Shown: positions 33,624 to 43,527, counted from the stretch's first letter. The stretch: 44,317 bases of DNA from Azonexus sp. (GCA_031260295.1 JAIRKE010000003.1:1-44317); one strand, 5' to 3'. The notes: generated by a model from the letters alone, not told the origin. Translations and numbers: made by a program.

Positions 33624-34292
33624 TTACTTGTTGCCGATGATTTCGATGTCGACGCGACGATCCGGTTGCAGACACTCGATCAGGGCCTTGGTCCGGGCGT
33701 TGCCCTTGCACTTGTCGCCCGTCACCGGCTGGGTCCTGCCCTTGCCTTCGGTATAGACGCGGTTGGCTTCGATGCCCTTGCTGACCAGGTATTCCTTGAC
33801 CGCAGCGGCGCGGCGCTCGGACAGCTTCTGGTTGTAGGCGTCGCCACCAATGCGGTCGGCATGACCAACGGCCAGGATCACTTCGAGATTGATCGCGCCC
33901 GCCTTGGATGCCAACTCGTCGAGCGTGGCTTTGCCTTCCGGACGCAGCACGGCTTTGTCGAAGTCGAACAGGGCATCGGCGGCAACGGTGATCTTCTCGC
34001 CAGTCGGCTTCGGCGCGGCGGCCGGGGCAGCAGCCGGAGCAGCCGGGGCAGCGGCGGCCTTCGGCTCGCAGGCTTCCTTCGGCAGCAGATCCTTGTCGCA
34101 CTCGCAGCCAGCCTTGTCGGCGGCGGCGGCGGCCGGCGTCCAGTAGCCGGTACGCCAGCACAGGCCGGTACCGCTCTTGGCGACCACATCGCGAGCATCA
34201 ATGGCGTAAACGCGTTCCTGAGCCGTGGCGGCAACGCCGATACCGGCCAGCAGGGCAACCAGCAGGGACTTCTTGACGATATTCTGGATCAT
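33624..34292 (-). CDS. OmpA-family outer-membrane protein, peptidoglycan-associated
   Basis: A 222-residue protein with a signal peptide (MIQNIVKKSLLVALLAGIGVAATA). A Cys-bearing region (CWRTGYW, CECDKDLLPKEACEP, about 44-76) and an Ala/Pro linker (about 77-97) precede the OmpA C-terminal domain (about 105-222): FDFDKAVLRPEGKATLDELA, VGHADRIGGDAYNQKLSERRAAAVKEYL and DRRVDIEI. This domain binds diaminopimelate of peptidoglycan. The short N-terminal part lacks an 8-strand barrel, so it is a periplasm-facing OmpA-like protein rather than a true porin. Order mtaD-ompA-ubiG-gph is familiar in this group. Confidence 0.92.
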   Translation of the reverse strand: MIQNIVKKSLLVALLAGIGVAATAQERVYAIDARDVVAKSGTGLCWRTGYWTPAAAAADKAGCECDKDLLPKEACEPKAAAAPAAPAAAPAAAPKPTGEKITVAADALFDFDKAVLRPEGKATLDELASKAGAINLEVILAVGHADRIGGDAYNQKLSERRAAAVKEYLVSKGIEANRVYTEGKGRTQPVTGDKCKGNARTKALIECLQPDRRVDIEIIGNK

Positions 34293-34348
34293 TGTTTTTC
34301 CTCGTTGAAGAAAGTTTACAAAACTTTAGTCCGTGTTAAATCGTTGTA

Positions 34349-35683
34349 TCAAATATTCCAGCAGACTTCCAAACTATTTTGCCATAGCGCAATTGCCGAA
34401 TCCAAGTGATTCGCCGGGTGTTCGCATAGTTTTTTGTCGTCAACGCAACACTTTCCGGCGACCCACACATGGCTGACCGATTCACGTCCGGCGACATGCA
34501 CCAGATGCGATACCGGATCAAAGCAGGGGCGGTTCTCCAGGCAGCCGAGATCGACGGCGCACAGATCGGCGGCCTTGCCTGGCGTCAGCGAGCCGATTTC
34601 GTGGCCGAGGCCGAGAGCGGTGGCGCCGTTCAGCGTGGCCATGCGCAGTGCCTGTCGTGCCGGCAGCGCGGCGGCATCGCCGCTGGTGCCTTTGGCCAGC
34701 AGGGCGGCGAGCCGCATTTCGCCGAACAGGTCAAGACGGTTATTGCTGGCGGCGCCATCAGTGCCGAGGCCGATGTTGATGCCACGGCGTTGCATTTTTG
34801 CCACCGGGGCGAAACCGCTGGCCAGCTTCAGGTTCGAGGTCGGGCAATGGGCGATGTGGCTGCCGGTTGCCGCCAACAGGTCGATCTCCTCGTCTGTCAG
34901 GTGGACGCCGTGCACGCCGATGAAATTCGGGCCGAGCAAGCCGAGGCGATGCAGCCGGGCGAGGGGGGGGCGGCCGTCGCGCTGCTTGGCCTCGTCGATT
35001 TCCTGGCGGGTTTCGTGCACATGGCAATGCACCGGCAGGCCGAGTTGTTCGGACAGGATCAGGATGCGCTCGAAAGTGGCGTCAGAAACGGTGTAGGAGG
35101 CGTGCGGCGCCAGGCAGAAGGTGGTCAGCAGCCGGTCGCGCCAGCGTTCGCGGACGGCCAGACCCTTGCTCAAGTAGTCGTCGGCATCGTTGGCGTAGGG
35201 ATTGGGAAATTCCAACGTGGTGATACCCAGCGCCGCGCGCATGCCGAACTCGCTGGCGGCGGTGGCGGCGGCTTCAGGGAAGAAATACATGTCGTTGAAG
35301 CAGGTGATGCCGCCGCGCAGCATCTCGGTACAGGCGAGGCGGGTGCCGTCGAGCACGAACTGGGCCGAGAGGTGGGTCGCCTCGGCCGGCCAAATGCGCT
35401 TGTGCAGCCAGTCCATCAGCGGCAGGTCGTCGGCCATGCCGCGCATCAGGGCCATCGCGGCATGGGTGTGCAGGTTGACCAGGCCGGGAATCAGGATGTG
35501 CCGGTCGAGCGCAAGCCGCTGGTCGGGCTGGTAACGGTCGCGCGCTTCGCTGATTGGCAGGATGGCGACGATGCGTCCGTCGCGTACTGCCAGGGCGTGG
35601 TTTTCCAGCACGCTGTCGGGCTCGACCTGGGCAATCCAGCGGGCCTCGATCAACAGGTCGATTGCTTCGGGTGTGAATGTCAT
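34349..35683 (-). CDS. mtaD: TRZ/ATZ amidohydrolase, 5-methylthioadenosine/S-adenosylhomocysteine deaminase type
   Basis: A 444-residue metal-dependent hydrolase that probably deaminates 5'-methylthioadenosine or SAH. Metal and catalytic motifs: LVNLHTHAAMALMRG (HxH), HCHVHE, GVHGVHL and GTDGAASNNRLDL, all in place. It is divergent from gyrA with a 97-base shared promoter region. The substrate is assigned by family and could be another N-substituted adenosine. Confidence 0.9.
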   Translation of the reverse strand: MTFTPEAIDLLIEARWIAQVEPDSVLENHALAVRDGRIVAILPISEARDRYQPDQRLALDRHILIPGLVNLHTHAAMALMRGMADDLPLMDWLHKRIWPAEATHLSAQFVLDGTRLACTEMLRGGITCFNDMYFFPEAAATAASEFGMRAALGITTLEFPNPYANDADDYLSKGLAVRERWRDRLLTTFCLAPHASYTVSDATFERILILSEQLGLPVHCHVHETRQEIDEAKQRDGRPPLARLHRLGLLGPNFIGVHGVHLTDEEIDLLAATGSHIAHCPTSNLKLASGFAPVAKMQRRGINIGLGTDGAASNNRLDLFGEMRLAALLAKGTSGDAAALPARQALRMATLNGATALGLGHEIGSLTPGKAADLCAVDLGCLENRPCFDPVSHLVHVAGRESVSHVWVAGKCCVDDKKLCEHPANHLDSAIALWQNSLEVCWNI

Positions 35684-35714
35684 GGAAACAGCGGTCTGTC
35701 CGTGGGTTGGGGCG

Positions 35715-35723
35715 TGTTAAAAT
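35715..35723 (+). promoter_or_regulatory. Possible extended -10 element for gyrA (TGTTAAAAT)
   Basis: TAAAAT preceded by TGT gives a good extended -10 in the short interval upstream of gyrA (about 58 bases before its start). No convincing -35 at the right distance. Tentative. Confidence 0.35.
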
Positions 35724-35780
35724 AGCAAATTCCGCTCAGTTCAACCAACAAGAGCCGCGCCAGCGGTGCGATTGCGAGAC

Positions 35781-38390
35781 ATGGATCAATTCGCCAAAGA
35801 AACCTTGCCGATCAGCCTCGAAGACGAGATGCGGCGTTCCTATCTCGATTACGCGATGAGCGTGATTGTCGGCCGGGCGCTGCCGGATGCGCGCGACGGC
35901 CTGAAGCCGGTGCATCGCCGCGTGCTGTACGCGATGCACGAGACCAACAACGTCTGGAACCGCCCTTTCGTCAAGTGTGCCCGCGTCGTCGGCGAAGTCA
36001 TGGGTAAGTACCACCCGCACGGCGATTCGGCCATCTACGACACGCTGGTGCGCATGGCGCAGGATTTTTCGCTGCGCTACACGCTGGTCGATGGCCAGGG
36101 CAACTTCGGCTCCATCGATGGCGACAACGCGGCGGCCATGCGTTACACCGAGTGCCGCCTGGATCGCATCGCTTCCGATCTGACCGCAGACATCGACAAG
36201 GAAACGGTCGATTTCGAGCCGAATTACGACGGCAAGGAACTCGAACCCTCGGTGCTGCCGGCGCGCATCCCGAATTTGCTGATCAACGGTTCGGCCGGTA
36301 TCGCGGTCGGCATGGCGACCAATATTCCGCCGCACAACCTCAACGAGGTCGTCGCCGGCTGCCTGGCGCTGTTGGAAAACCCGGCGCTGACCATCGACGA
36401 CCTGATCGATCTGATCCCGGCCCCGGATTTCCCGACCGCCGGCCTGATCTACGGCGTGCAAGGTGTGCGCGAAGGCTACCGGACCGGCCGTGGCCGCGTC
36501 ATCATGCGCGCTCGCACGCATTTCGAGGACATCGGCAAGGGCGACCGCCAAGCGCTGATCGTCGACGAAATTCCCTATCAGGTGAACAAGAAGTCGCTGA
36601 TCGAGAAGATCGCCGAACTGGTCAACGACAAAAAAATCGAGGGCATTTCCGATATCCGTGACGAGTCGGACAAGTCCGGCATGCGCATCGTCATCGAGTT
36701 GAAGCGTGGCGAGGTCGGTGAGGTCATCCTCAACAATCTGTACAAGCAGACGCAGTTGCAGGACACCTTCGGCATGAACATGGTGGCGCTGGTCGACGGC
36801 CAGCCGCGCCTGCTGAACCTGAAACAGGCGCTGGAGTGCTTCCTGTCGCACCGCCGCGAGGTTGTCACTCGGCGCACGGTGTTCGAGTTGCGCAAGGCGC
36901 GCGAGCGCGGCCATATCCTGGAAGGCCTGGCCGTTGCCTTGTCCAACGTCGATGAGATCATCGCCCTGATCAAGGCGGCGCCGACGCCGGCGGATGCCAA
37001 GATCGGCCTGATGGGGCGCCAATGGCGCAGCCCGGTGGTCGAGGAAATGCTGCAACGGGCCGCCGCCGATGCCTCACGGCCCGAAGGTTTGGCGCCGGAA
37101 TTCGGCCTTTCGGCACAGGGTTATCGACTTTCGGAAGCGCAAGCCCAGCGTATCCTCGAAATGCAGTTGCAACGCCTGACCGGCCTGGAGCAAGACAAGA
37201 TCGTCGGCGAATACAAGGAAGTCATGGACAGGATCGTCGACCTGCTCGACATCCTGGCCAAGCCGGAGCGCATTACCCAGATCATCGTCGACGAGTTGAA
37301 CGCGGTGCGAGAGCAGTTCGGCGATGCGCGCAAATCCGAAATCGTGCTGCACACCCAGGAACTCGGCATCGAGGACTTGATCACCCCGACCGACATGGTC
37401 GTCACCCTGTCGCACGGCGGCTACATCAAGGCCCAGCCGCTGGCCGACTACCGCGCCCAGAGGCGCGGTGGGCGCGGCAAGCAGGCGGCGGCGATCAAAG
37501 ACGAGGATTTCATCGACCACCTGTTCGTCGCCAATACCCACGACTACATCCTGTGCTTCTCCAACCGCGGCCGTTGCTACTGGCTGAAGGTGTACGAAGC
37601 GCCGCAAGGCAGCCGGGTAAGCCGTGGCAAGCCGATCGTCAATCTGTTCCCGCTTGAAGAGGGCGAAAAAATCAACGCCGTGCTGCCGGTCAAGGAATTC
37701 GCCGACGACAAGTACGTGTTCATGGCCACCCGTGACGGCACGGTCAAGAAAACGCCGTTGTCCGATTTCTCCAATCCACGCAAGGCCGGCATCATCGCCG
37801 TCGATCTGGTCGACGACGACTACCTGATCGGCGTCGAATTGACCACCGGCCAGAGCGACATCGTGCTCGTTTCGGATGCCGGCAAGGCGGTTTGGTTCGA
37901 TGAAGAGGACGTTCGCCCGATGGGCCGTGGCGCCCGCGGCGTGCGCGGCATGAAGTTACAGCCGGAACAAACGGTGATTTCGCTGCTGGTTGCCGAATCC
38001 GATCAGCAGACCGTGCTGGTTGCCACCGAGAACGGCTTTGGCAAGCGCACCGTGCTCGCCGACTTCCGTCATTCCGGCCGCGGCACCCAGGGCGTCAAGG
38101 CCATCGCCGACTCCGAGCGCAACGGCGTGGTGATCGGTGCTAAACTGGTCGATGACAGCGACGAGGTGATGCTGATTACCACCGGTGGCGTGCTGATTCG
38201 CACGCGCGTTTCGGAAATTCGCGGTATGGGCCGGGCGACCCAGGGCGTGACGCTGATTTCGCTCGACGAGGGCGAAAAGCTGGCCGGCCTGGAGAAAGTG
38301 GCCGAGTCGGTTGCCGAGGGCGACGCCACCGATGTTGCCAGCGAGGCGGCTGCCGATAACGCCAACGACAACACCAACGGAGAAGCCTGA
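35781..38390 (+). CDS. gyrA: DNA gyrase subunit A
   Basis: An 869-residue GyrA, the DNA breakage-reunion subunit of gyrase. The N-terminus [30 protein letters not shown] is standard; catalytic Tyr122 is in AAMRYTE. Quinolone-determining positions are Ser83 and Asp87 (E. coli numbering) in [11 protein letters not shown], the susceptible form. The C-terminal beta-pinwheel contains the GyrA box QRRGGRGK, which separates it from ParC. An Asp/Asn/Ala/Glu-rich tail ends the protein. ATG 35781 is chosen over ATG 35766. serC begins at the last base of its stop codon. Confidence 0.98.
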   Translation: MDQFAKETLPISLEDEMRRSYLDYAMSVIVGRALPDARDGLKPVHRRVLYAMHETNNVWNRPFVKCARVVGEVMGKYHPHGDSAIYDTLVRMAQDFSLRYTLVDGQGNFGSIDGDNAAAMRYTECRLDRIASDLTADIDKETVDFEPNYDGKELEPSVLPARIPNLLINGSAGIAVGMATNIPPHNLNEVVAGCLALLENPALTIDDLIDLIPAPDFPTAGLIYGVQGVREGYRTGRGRVIMRARTHFEDIGKGDRQALIVDEIPYQVNKKSLIEKIAELVNDKKIEGISDIRDESDKSGMRIVIELKRGEVGEVILNNLYKQTQLQDTFGMNMVALVDGQPRLLNLKQALECFLSHRREVVTRRTVFELRKARERGHILEGLAVALSNVDEIIALIKAAPTPADAKIGLMGRQWRSPVVEEMLQRAAADASRPEGLAPEFGLSAQGYRLSEAQAQRILEMQLQRLTGLEQDKIVGEYKEVMDRIVDLLDILAKPERITQIIVDELNAVREQFGDARKSEIVLHTQELGIEDLITPTDMVVTLSHGGYIKAQPLADYRAQRRGGRGKQAAAIKDEDFIDHLFVANTHDYILCFSNRGRCYWLKVYEAPQGSRVSRGKPIVNLFPLEEGEKINAVLPVKEFADDKYVFMATRDGTVKKTPLSDFSNPRKAGIIAVDLVDDDYLIGVELTTGQSDIVLVSDAGKAVWFDEEDVRPMGRGARGVRGMKLQPEQTVISLLVAESDQQTVLVATENGFGKRTVLADFRHSGRGTQGVKAIADSERNGVVIGAKLVDDSDEVMLITTGGVLIRTRVSEIRGMGRATQGVTLISLDEGEKLAGLEKVAESVAEGDATDVASEAAADNANDNTNGEA

Positions 38391-39475
38391 TGGCCCGCGC
38401 CTGGAATTTCAGCGCTGGTCCGGCCGCGCTGCCCGAAGAAGTCCTCCGTCAGGCACAGGAGGAACTGCTCGACTGGCACGGCGCCGGTTGCAGCGTCATG
38501 GAGATGAGCCATCGCGGCAAGGAATTCATGTCCATCCTGGCCGAGGCCGAAGCTGACCTACGCGAGCTGATGGGCATTCCCGAACAGTACAAGGTGCTGT
38601 TCCTGCAAGGTGGGGCGACGCAGCAGTTCGCGCAGATTCCGATGAACCTGCTGGCCGGCCGCTCGGCCGACTACATCGTGACCGGCTCGTGGTCCAAAAA
38701 AGCCTTCAAGGAAGCCCAACGCATCGGTACGGTGCGTTGCGCGGCGAATACCGAGGAGAGCGGTTTCACCCGCCTGCCGACGGCCGAGGAAATCAAGCTC
38801 GACCCCTTCGCCGCCTACCTGCACGTGTGCACCAACGAAACCATCCACGGCGTCGAAATCCCCGCCGAACGCATCGCCGATACCGGCGTGCCGCTGGTCG
38901 CCGACATGTCCTCGCACATCCTGTCGCGGCCCGTGCCGGTCGAAAAATTCGGCCTGATCTACGCCGGCGCGCAAAAAAACATCGGCCCCTCGGGCGTCAC
39001 GCTGGTCATCATCCATCGCGATCTGCTGGGCATGGCGCCGCTGACCATCCCGACGATCATGGATTACGCGGTGATGGCCGAGAACGGCTCGATGCTGAAC
39101 ACGCCGCCGACCTTCGGCATCTATGTCGCTGGTCTGATTTTCCAGTGGCTCAAGTGCCAGGGCGGACTGGCCGGCATGGCCGCCGTCAACGCCGCCAAGG
39201 CCGAAACGCTGTATGCCTGCATCGATGGCTCCGGCGGTTTCTACACCAATCCGGTCGATGTCGACTGCCGCTCGCGGATGAACGTCCCCTTCACGCTGGC
39301 CGATGCCCGGCTCGACGCGGTGTTCCTGGAGGAAGCCAAGGCCGCCGGGCTGCTCGGGCTGAAGGGTCACAAATCGGTCGGCGGCATGCGCGCCTCGCTT
39401 TACAACGCGGTTTCTGTGGAGGCGGTGCAGGTGTTGGTGGAATTTATGAATGAATTTGTTAGGCGGAATGGATAG
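38390..39475 (+). CDS. serC: Phosphoserine aminotransferase
   Basis: A 361-residue PLP enzyme converting 3-phosphohydroxypyruvate to phosphoserine (also acts in pyridoxine synthesis). Starts [19 protein letters not shown], with VLFLQGGATQQFAQIPMNLL and the PLP lysine in YAGAQKNIGPSGVTLV. The start overlaps the gyrA stop by one base (TGATG). A short tandem repeat follows the stop (GGATAGGCG twice, 39471-39488). Confidence 0.97.
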   Translation: MARAWNFSAGPAALPEEVLRQAQEELLDWHGAGCSVMEMSHRGKEFMSILAEAEADLRELMGIPEQYKVLFLQGGATQQFAQIPMNLLAGRSADYIVTGSWSKKAFKEAQRIGTVRCAANTEESGFTRLPTAEEIKLDPFAAYLHVCTNETIHGVEIPAERIADTGVPLVADMSSHILSRPVPVEKFGLIYAGAQKNIGPSGVTLVIIHRDLLGMAPLTIPTIMDYAVMAENGSMLNTPPTFGIYVAGLIFQWLKCQGGLAGMAAVNAAKAETLYACIDGSGGFYTNPVDVDCRSRMNVPFTLADARLDAVFLEEAKAAGLLGLKGHKSVGGMRASLYNAVSVEAVQVLVEFMNEFVRRNG

Positions 39476-39504
39476 GCGGGATAGGCGGTATTGGCGCTTA
39501 CGCT

Positions 39505-39939
39505 ATGGTACAGATCACCATAACTTTCGACCGAGTGTTTGACATCCAGCGCGCCATCAAGCCGAAGCAGACACTGTTTGGATTCCAGAGCAGAAACATC
39601 CGGCAGTGTGGCGTCACGGTGCCTGGGTGGCCTGAGATAGAAGCAGGCATGACTGTCACTTGCTTGCTTTCCGAAGCAGACAACTGGCAAACCGTTCAAG
39701 GCTGGAAGAATCATGCTACTGGAGAGGTGGTCGGCCCAGATATTTCACGTATGGCAGTCAGCGTGATTACCTGTGTTCTCATATCGCTCTATTCGTTCGT
39801 TATTAACCTGGGGGCCACTCTCAATTTCCCTTGGATCGCAAAGGGTGTTCTAGGGGTGTTTCCCATCATTAGTATTTACGGGTGCATCATGATATGGAAT
39901 GCGCGGAAGGTGTTTCATCGTCTCCGCGCGGTAAGTTGA
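39505..39939 (+). CDS. Hypothetical protein with C-terminal membrane segments
   Basis: A 144-residue protein I do not recognise. The N-terminal half (about 1-85) is mixed beta-rich and soluble-looking (VQITITFDRVFDIQRAIKP, PGWPEIEAGMTVTCLLSEAD), possibly an OB-like fold; the C-terminal half has two membrane segments (about 87-107, 115-135). It is AT-richer than serC and pheA and lies between them together with another small membrane gene, so it is a likely insertion. Start ATG 39505 has no strong ribosome site. Confidence 0.6.
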   Translation: MVQITITFDRVFDIQRAIKPKQTLFGFQSRNIRQCGVTVPGWPEIEAGMTVTCLLSEADNWQTVQGWKNHATGEVVGPDISRMAVSVITCVLISLYSFVINLGATLNFPWIAKGVLGVFPIISIYGCIMIWNARKVFHRLRAVS

Positions 39940-39953
39940 GGCAGCCAGTAACC

Positions 39954-39984
39954 GTAGGATGGGTAGAGCGCAGCGAAACCCATC
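39954..39984. repeat. Intergenic palindrome of the GTAGGATGGGT-N-ACCCATC type
   Basis: GATGGGT (39958-39964) with ACCCATC (39978-39984) and an AGCG-rich centre. This 31-base unit is a widespread intergenic repeat form in proteobacterial genomes. Confidence 0.6.
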
Positions 39985-40042
39985 ATTGCAAAGGTTATAG
40001 TTTTACCAAGTATCTATCTGGACCCAATCACGTTAACTCCCA

Positions 40043-40342
40043 ATGAAACTCTTTCGCGGACAACCGGATCACGACTACTGGCGCAAACCCTTTACTCCTA
40101 CGGAGAAGGTAAATGTCTGGGCCGGGCTTGGTGCGTTATCTCTGCTCATGGGGGGCATGCACTGGTCTAATCCGCCTGAACCGCCCTTTACAGGCAAGTG
40201 GTCTTGGGTATACAGACCTTTGTATGAAGCCTTCGGTTCACAGGGGATTCCGGCAGCAGAACTCTTGGTCGGCGCATTATTTATCGTCGCCGCAGCCTGG
40301 ACGTGGCTCAGAGAAAAACGCAAGGGTGGACGAAATGGCTAA
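40043..40342 (+). CDS. Small two-helix membrane protein, unknown
   Basis: A 99-residue protein (MKLFRGQPDHDYWRKPFTPTEKVNVWAG). Two membrane segments, about residues 24-40 and 70-88, joined by a Pro/Trp-rich loop (SNPPEPPFTGKWSWVYRPLY); basic tail REKRKGGRNG. No family recognised. It sits between two intergenic palindromic elements and interrupts serC-pheA. Confidence 0.6.
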   Translation: MKLFRGQPDHDYWRKPFTPTEKVNVWAGLGALSLLMGGMHWSNPPEPPFTGKWSWVYRPLYEAFGSQGIPAAELLVGALFIVAAAWTWLREKRKGGRNG

Positions 40343-40355
40343 CCTGTCAGCAAGC

Positions 40356-40440
40356 GTAGGGCGGGTCTTGACCCGCCGGCTTCCCTTGGCGGTCAGAACC
40401 AATGTTTGATGTTGGATCGGCGGATTGGAACCCGTCCTAC
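40356..40440. repeat. 85-bp MITE-like element with terminal inverted repeats
   Basis: Terminal repeats GTAGGGCGGGT (40356-40366) and ACCCGTCCTAC (40430-40440), 10 of 11 complementary. Inside the left end is a perfect hairpin GGCGGGTC-TT-GACCCGCC (40360-40377). No target duplication is obvious. Confidence 0.65.
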
Positions 40441-40455
40441 TAAGCACATGATCGA

Positions 40456-41547
40456 ATGAACGACGACCTGCAAAAATCCCTCTCCGGCGTGCGTGCCGAC
40501 ATCGACCGCATCGACGGCGAATTGCTGAAGCTGCTCAACGAGCGTGCCCGTTGTGCGCAACGGGTCGGCGAAATCAAGGCGGCGCACGGCGAGGCCGGGC
40601 ATATCTATCGGCCGGAGCGCGAGGCGCAGGTGTTGCGCCGGCTGCGGGAGGCGAATCCTGGCCCGTTGCCGGGCGAGAACGTCGTCTTTTTCTTCCGCGA
40701 GGTGATGTCGGCCTGCCTGTCGCTCGAACAGCCGCTGGCCATCGCCTTTCTCGGCCCGCTCGGCACCTTTTCGGAATCGGCGGCGACCCGGCATTTCGGC
40801 CATGCTGCCAGGCTGCAACCGCAGGCTTCGATCGACGACGTTTTCCGCGAGGTCGAGTCCGGCCATGCCCATTACGCCGTGGTGCCGGTCGAGAATTCGA
40901 CCGAGGGCGCGGTCGGCCGCACGATGGATTTGCTGCTCGGCACGCCGCTCAAAATCTGCGGCGAAGTCGTGCTGCGCATTCATCACAACCTGCTGTCACA
41001 TGCGGCCGACCTCGGCGCCATCCAGCGTGTCTATTCGCATGCCCAGTCGCTGGCGCAGTGCCATGAATGGCTGAACCGCATGCTGCCCGACGTCCAGCGC
41101 ATCTCGGTCGGCAGCAATGCCCAGGCGGCGCAGCGGGCTGCCGAAGAAACCGGCGCGGCGGCCATTGCCGGCGAGGCGGCAGCGGCGCGTTACGAGCTGC
41201 CGAAACTGGCCGAGAATATCGAGGACGAGCCGAACAACACCACGCGCTTTCTGGTTCTCGGCCGCCACGATGCTGGTCCATCGGGATGCGACAAGACTTC
41301 GCTGATCATGTCGGCCCCCAATCGTACCGGTGCGCTGCACGAACTGCTGCTACCGTTCTCGCACGCTGGCGTTTCGCTGTCGCGGCTGGAGTCGCGGCCG
41401 GCGCGCAACGCCTTGTGGGAATACGTCTTCTACGTCGATATCGACGGCCACCGCGAGGAGGAGGCGGTCAAGCGCGCCCTCGATGAACTGGGCCGCCGCG
41501 CCGCTTATCTGAAAATTCTCGGCTCCTATCCGGTCGCCGTTTACTGA
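40456..41547 (+). CDS. pheA: Bifunctional chorismate mutase / prephenate dehydratase
   Basis: A 363-residue P-protein, 2 steps of phenylalanine synthesis. The chorismate mutase domain (1-88) has RIDGELLKLLNERARCAQRVGEIK; the prephenate dehydratase domain (about 93-270) FLGPLGTFSESAATRHFG and VPVENSTEGAVGRTMDLLL; the ACT domain (about 283-360) with RTGALHELLLPF and SLSRLESRPA, the phenylalanine-binding ESRP signature. Start follows the 85-bp repeat by 15 bases. hisC follows after 9 bases. Confidence 0.97.
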   Translation: MNDDLQKSLSGVRADIDRIDGELLKLLNERARCAQRVGEIKAAHGEAGHIYRPEREAQVLRRLREANPGPLPGENVVFFFREVMSACLSLEQPLAIAFLGPLGTFSESAATRHFGHAARLQPQASIDDVFREVESGHAHYAVVPVENSTEGAVGRTMDLLLGTPLKICGEVVLRIHHNLLSHAADLGAIQRVYSHAQSLAQCHEWLNRMLPDVQRISVGSNAQAAQRAAEETGAAAIAGEAAAARYELPKLAENIEDEPNNTTRFLVLGRHDAGPSGCDKTSLIMSAPNRTGALHELLLPFSHAGVSLSRLESRPARNALWEYVFYVDIDGHREEEAVKRALDELGRRAAYLKILGSYPVAVY

Positions 41548-41556
41548 GGAAGCATC

Positions 41557-42645
41557 ATGAATCTGACCGAACAGGCGCTGCCCTACGTGCGTGCCATCTC
41601 GCCCTACCAGCCGGGCAAGCCGATCACCGAACTGGCCCGCGAAATGGGTATTCCGGTCGAGCGTATCGTCAAGCTGGCATCCAACGAGAACCCGCTGGGT
41701 ATGAGTCCCAAGGCTCGGGTGGCTGTCGAGGCGGCCATCGCCGGTGTCGAGCGCTATCCCGACCAATTCGAGCTGATCGCCAAGCTGGCCGCGCGCTGCG
41801 GCGTCGATGCCGGGCAGGTGGTACTCGGCAACGGCTCCAACGACGTGCTCGATCTGGCGGCTCGCGTCTTCCTGGCGCCCGGCCGCTCGGCGGTATTCGC
41901 CCAGCATGCCTTCGCCGTCTATCCGTTGGCTACCTTGTCGGCCGGCGCCGAACTGATCGCCACGCCGGCGAAAAATTACGGTCACGATCTCACCGCCATG
42001 CGCGCCGCCATCCGGCCCGATACGCGCCTCGTCTGGATCGCCAATCCGAACAATCCCACCGGCAACTTCCTGCCCTATGCCGAAGTACGCGCCTTCCTCG
42101 AAGGGGTGCCCAGGAACGTGGCGGTGGTGCTCGACGAGGCTTACAACGAATACCTGCCGCCGGCCGAGCGCGTCGATGTCGCCGGTTGGATCGAGGATTT
42201 CCCCAATCTGATCATCTGCCGCACCTTCTCGAAAATCTACGGCCTGGCCGGCTTGCGCGTCGGCTATGCCCTGGCGGCGGCCGGCGTCGCCGACCTGATG
42301 AACCGCGTGCGCCAGCCGTTCAACGTCAACAATCTGGCGCTGGCAGCGGCGGCGGCGGCGCTTGATGACGATGAATTTCTCGCTGCCAGCTATGACTCGA
42401 ACCGGCGCGGCATGGCGCAGATCGTCGCTGGCCTTTCCCGCCTGGGTCTGGAATTCATCGAGCCGCATGGCAATTTCGTCACCTTCAAGGTTGGCGACAG
42501 CGCTGCGATCAATCAGAAACTGTTGCGCCAGGGCGTCATCGTCCGCCCGATCGGCGGTTACGGCCTGCCCGAGTGGCTGCGCGTGACCATCGGCTCTGAG
42601 CCGGAGAATGCACGCTTCCTGGAAGCCTTGGAGAAGGCGCTGTAA
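41557..42645 (+). CDS. hisC: Histidinol-phosphate / aromatic aminotransferase
   Basis: A 362-residue class-I/II PLP aminotransferase. HisC motifs: KLASNENPLGMSPKARVAVE, VLGNGSNDVLDLAARVFL, LVWIANPNNPTGNF and the PLP lysine in RTFSKIYGLAGLRVGYA. Located between pheA and tyrA, so it may serve mainly as aromatic aminotransferase in Phe and Tyr synthesis while a second hisC works in histidine synthesis; that division is inferred from context. Confidence 0.94.
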   Translation: MNLTEQALPYVRAISPYQPGKPITELAREMGIPVERIVKLASNENPLGMSPKARVAVEAAIAGVERYPDQFELIAKLAARCGVDAGQVVLGNGSNDVLDLAARVFLAPGRSAVFAQHAFAVYPLATLSAGAELIATPAKNYGHDLTAMRAAIRPDTRLVWIANPNNPTGNFLPYAEVRAFLEGVPRNVAVVLDEAYNEYLPPAERVDVAGWIEDFPNLIICRTFSKIYGLAGLRVGYALAAAGVADLMNRVRQPFNVNNLALAAAAAALDDDEFLAASYDSNRRGMAQIVAGLSRLGLEFIEPHGNFVTFKVGDSAAINQKLLRQGVIVRPIGGYGLPEWLRVTIGSEPENARFLEALEKAL

Positions 42646-43527
42646 ATGGAATCCAGCCAGCCCGAGTTCGGCAAGATCGTCGTCTTCGGCACCGGCCTGA
42701 TCGGCGGCTCCTTCGCGCTGGCTCTGAAGGAAGCGGGGGCCGTCGAGGAAGTCGTCGGCTTCGGGCGTACGCCGTCCACGCTACGCATCGCCCAGCAACT
42801 TGGTGTCATTGACCGGGCTGGCATCAACCCGGCGCACGAGATCGCCGACGCTGACATCGTGCTAGTGGCGACGCCGGTGGCGCAAATGCCGGAAATTTTT
42901 GCCCGCATTACGCCCTATCTCGGGCCTAACACACTCGTCACCGACGGCGGATCAACCAAGGGTGACGTGGTGGCCGCCGCCCGCGCCGCTTTCCGCGGCC
43001 ATATCGGCAAGTTTGTGCCGGCGCATCCGATTGCCGGGGCGGAGAATAGTGGCCCGGCGGCGGCGCAACCGGATCTCTACCGGGGCAAGAAGGTGGTCGT
43101 CACGCCCCTGCCGGAGAACAACGACGAGCGCCTTGACCGCATCAAGCGGGCTTGGGCGTATTGCGGCGCCGACATTTACGAACTGACGCCGGAGCAGCAC
43201 GATCGCGTTTTCGCCGCCGTCAGCCACCTGCCGCACCTGCTGTCCTTCGCCCTGGTTCACGATCTGGCGATGCGTCAGGACGCCGACCTGTTTTTCACCT
43301 TCGCCGCTTCCGGCTTCCGCGATTTCACCCGCATCGCCGCCAGCCACCCGGAAATGTGGCGCGACATTTGCCTCGCCAACCGGGAAGCGCTGCTCGGCGA
43401 ACTGGACGCCTATCGCCTCCAGCTCGACGCCTTGCGCGTGGCCCTGGCCGCCGCCAACGGCGAGCGGATCGAGGAAATCTTCGGCATCGCCCGCCAGGCG
43501 CGGCGCGATTGGGCCGGCGGAAACTGA
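42646..43527 (+). CDS. tyrA: Prephenate dehydrogenase
   Basis: A 293-residue prephenate (or arogenate) dehydrogenase. N-terminal Rossmann GxGxxG in VFGTGLIGGSFALAL (about 12-26), then VTDGGSTKGDVVAAA, FVPAHPIAGAENSGP and ELTPEQHDRVFAAVSHLPHLLSF, and the C-terminal helical part FRDFTRIAASHPEMWRDI. It begins directly after the hisC stop (0 bases). No ACT domain. In related genomes aroA comes next; here the sequence changes to an unrelated gene on the other strand within 50 bases. Confidence 0.96.
   Translation: MESSQPEFGKIVVFGTGLIGGSFALALKEAGAVEEVVGFGRTPSTLRIAQQLGVIDRAGINPAHEIADADIVLVATPVAQMPEIFARITPYLGPNTLVTDGGSTKGDVVAAARAAFRGHIGKFVPAHPIAGAENSGPAAAQPDLYRGKKVVVTPLPENNDERLDRIKRAWAYCGADIYELTPEQHDRVFAAVSHLPHLLSFALVHDLAMRQDADLFFTFAASGFRDFTRIAASHPEMWRDICLANREALLGELDAYRLQLDALRVALAAANGERIEEIFGIARQARRDWAGGN

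Noticed and set aside
35736..37055. 439-codon minus frame
   Set aside because: Antisense shadow of gyrA.
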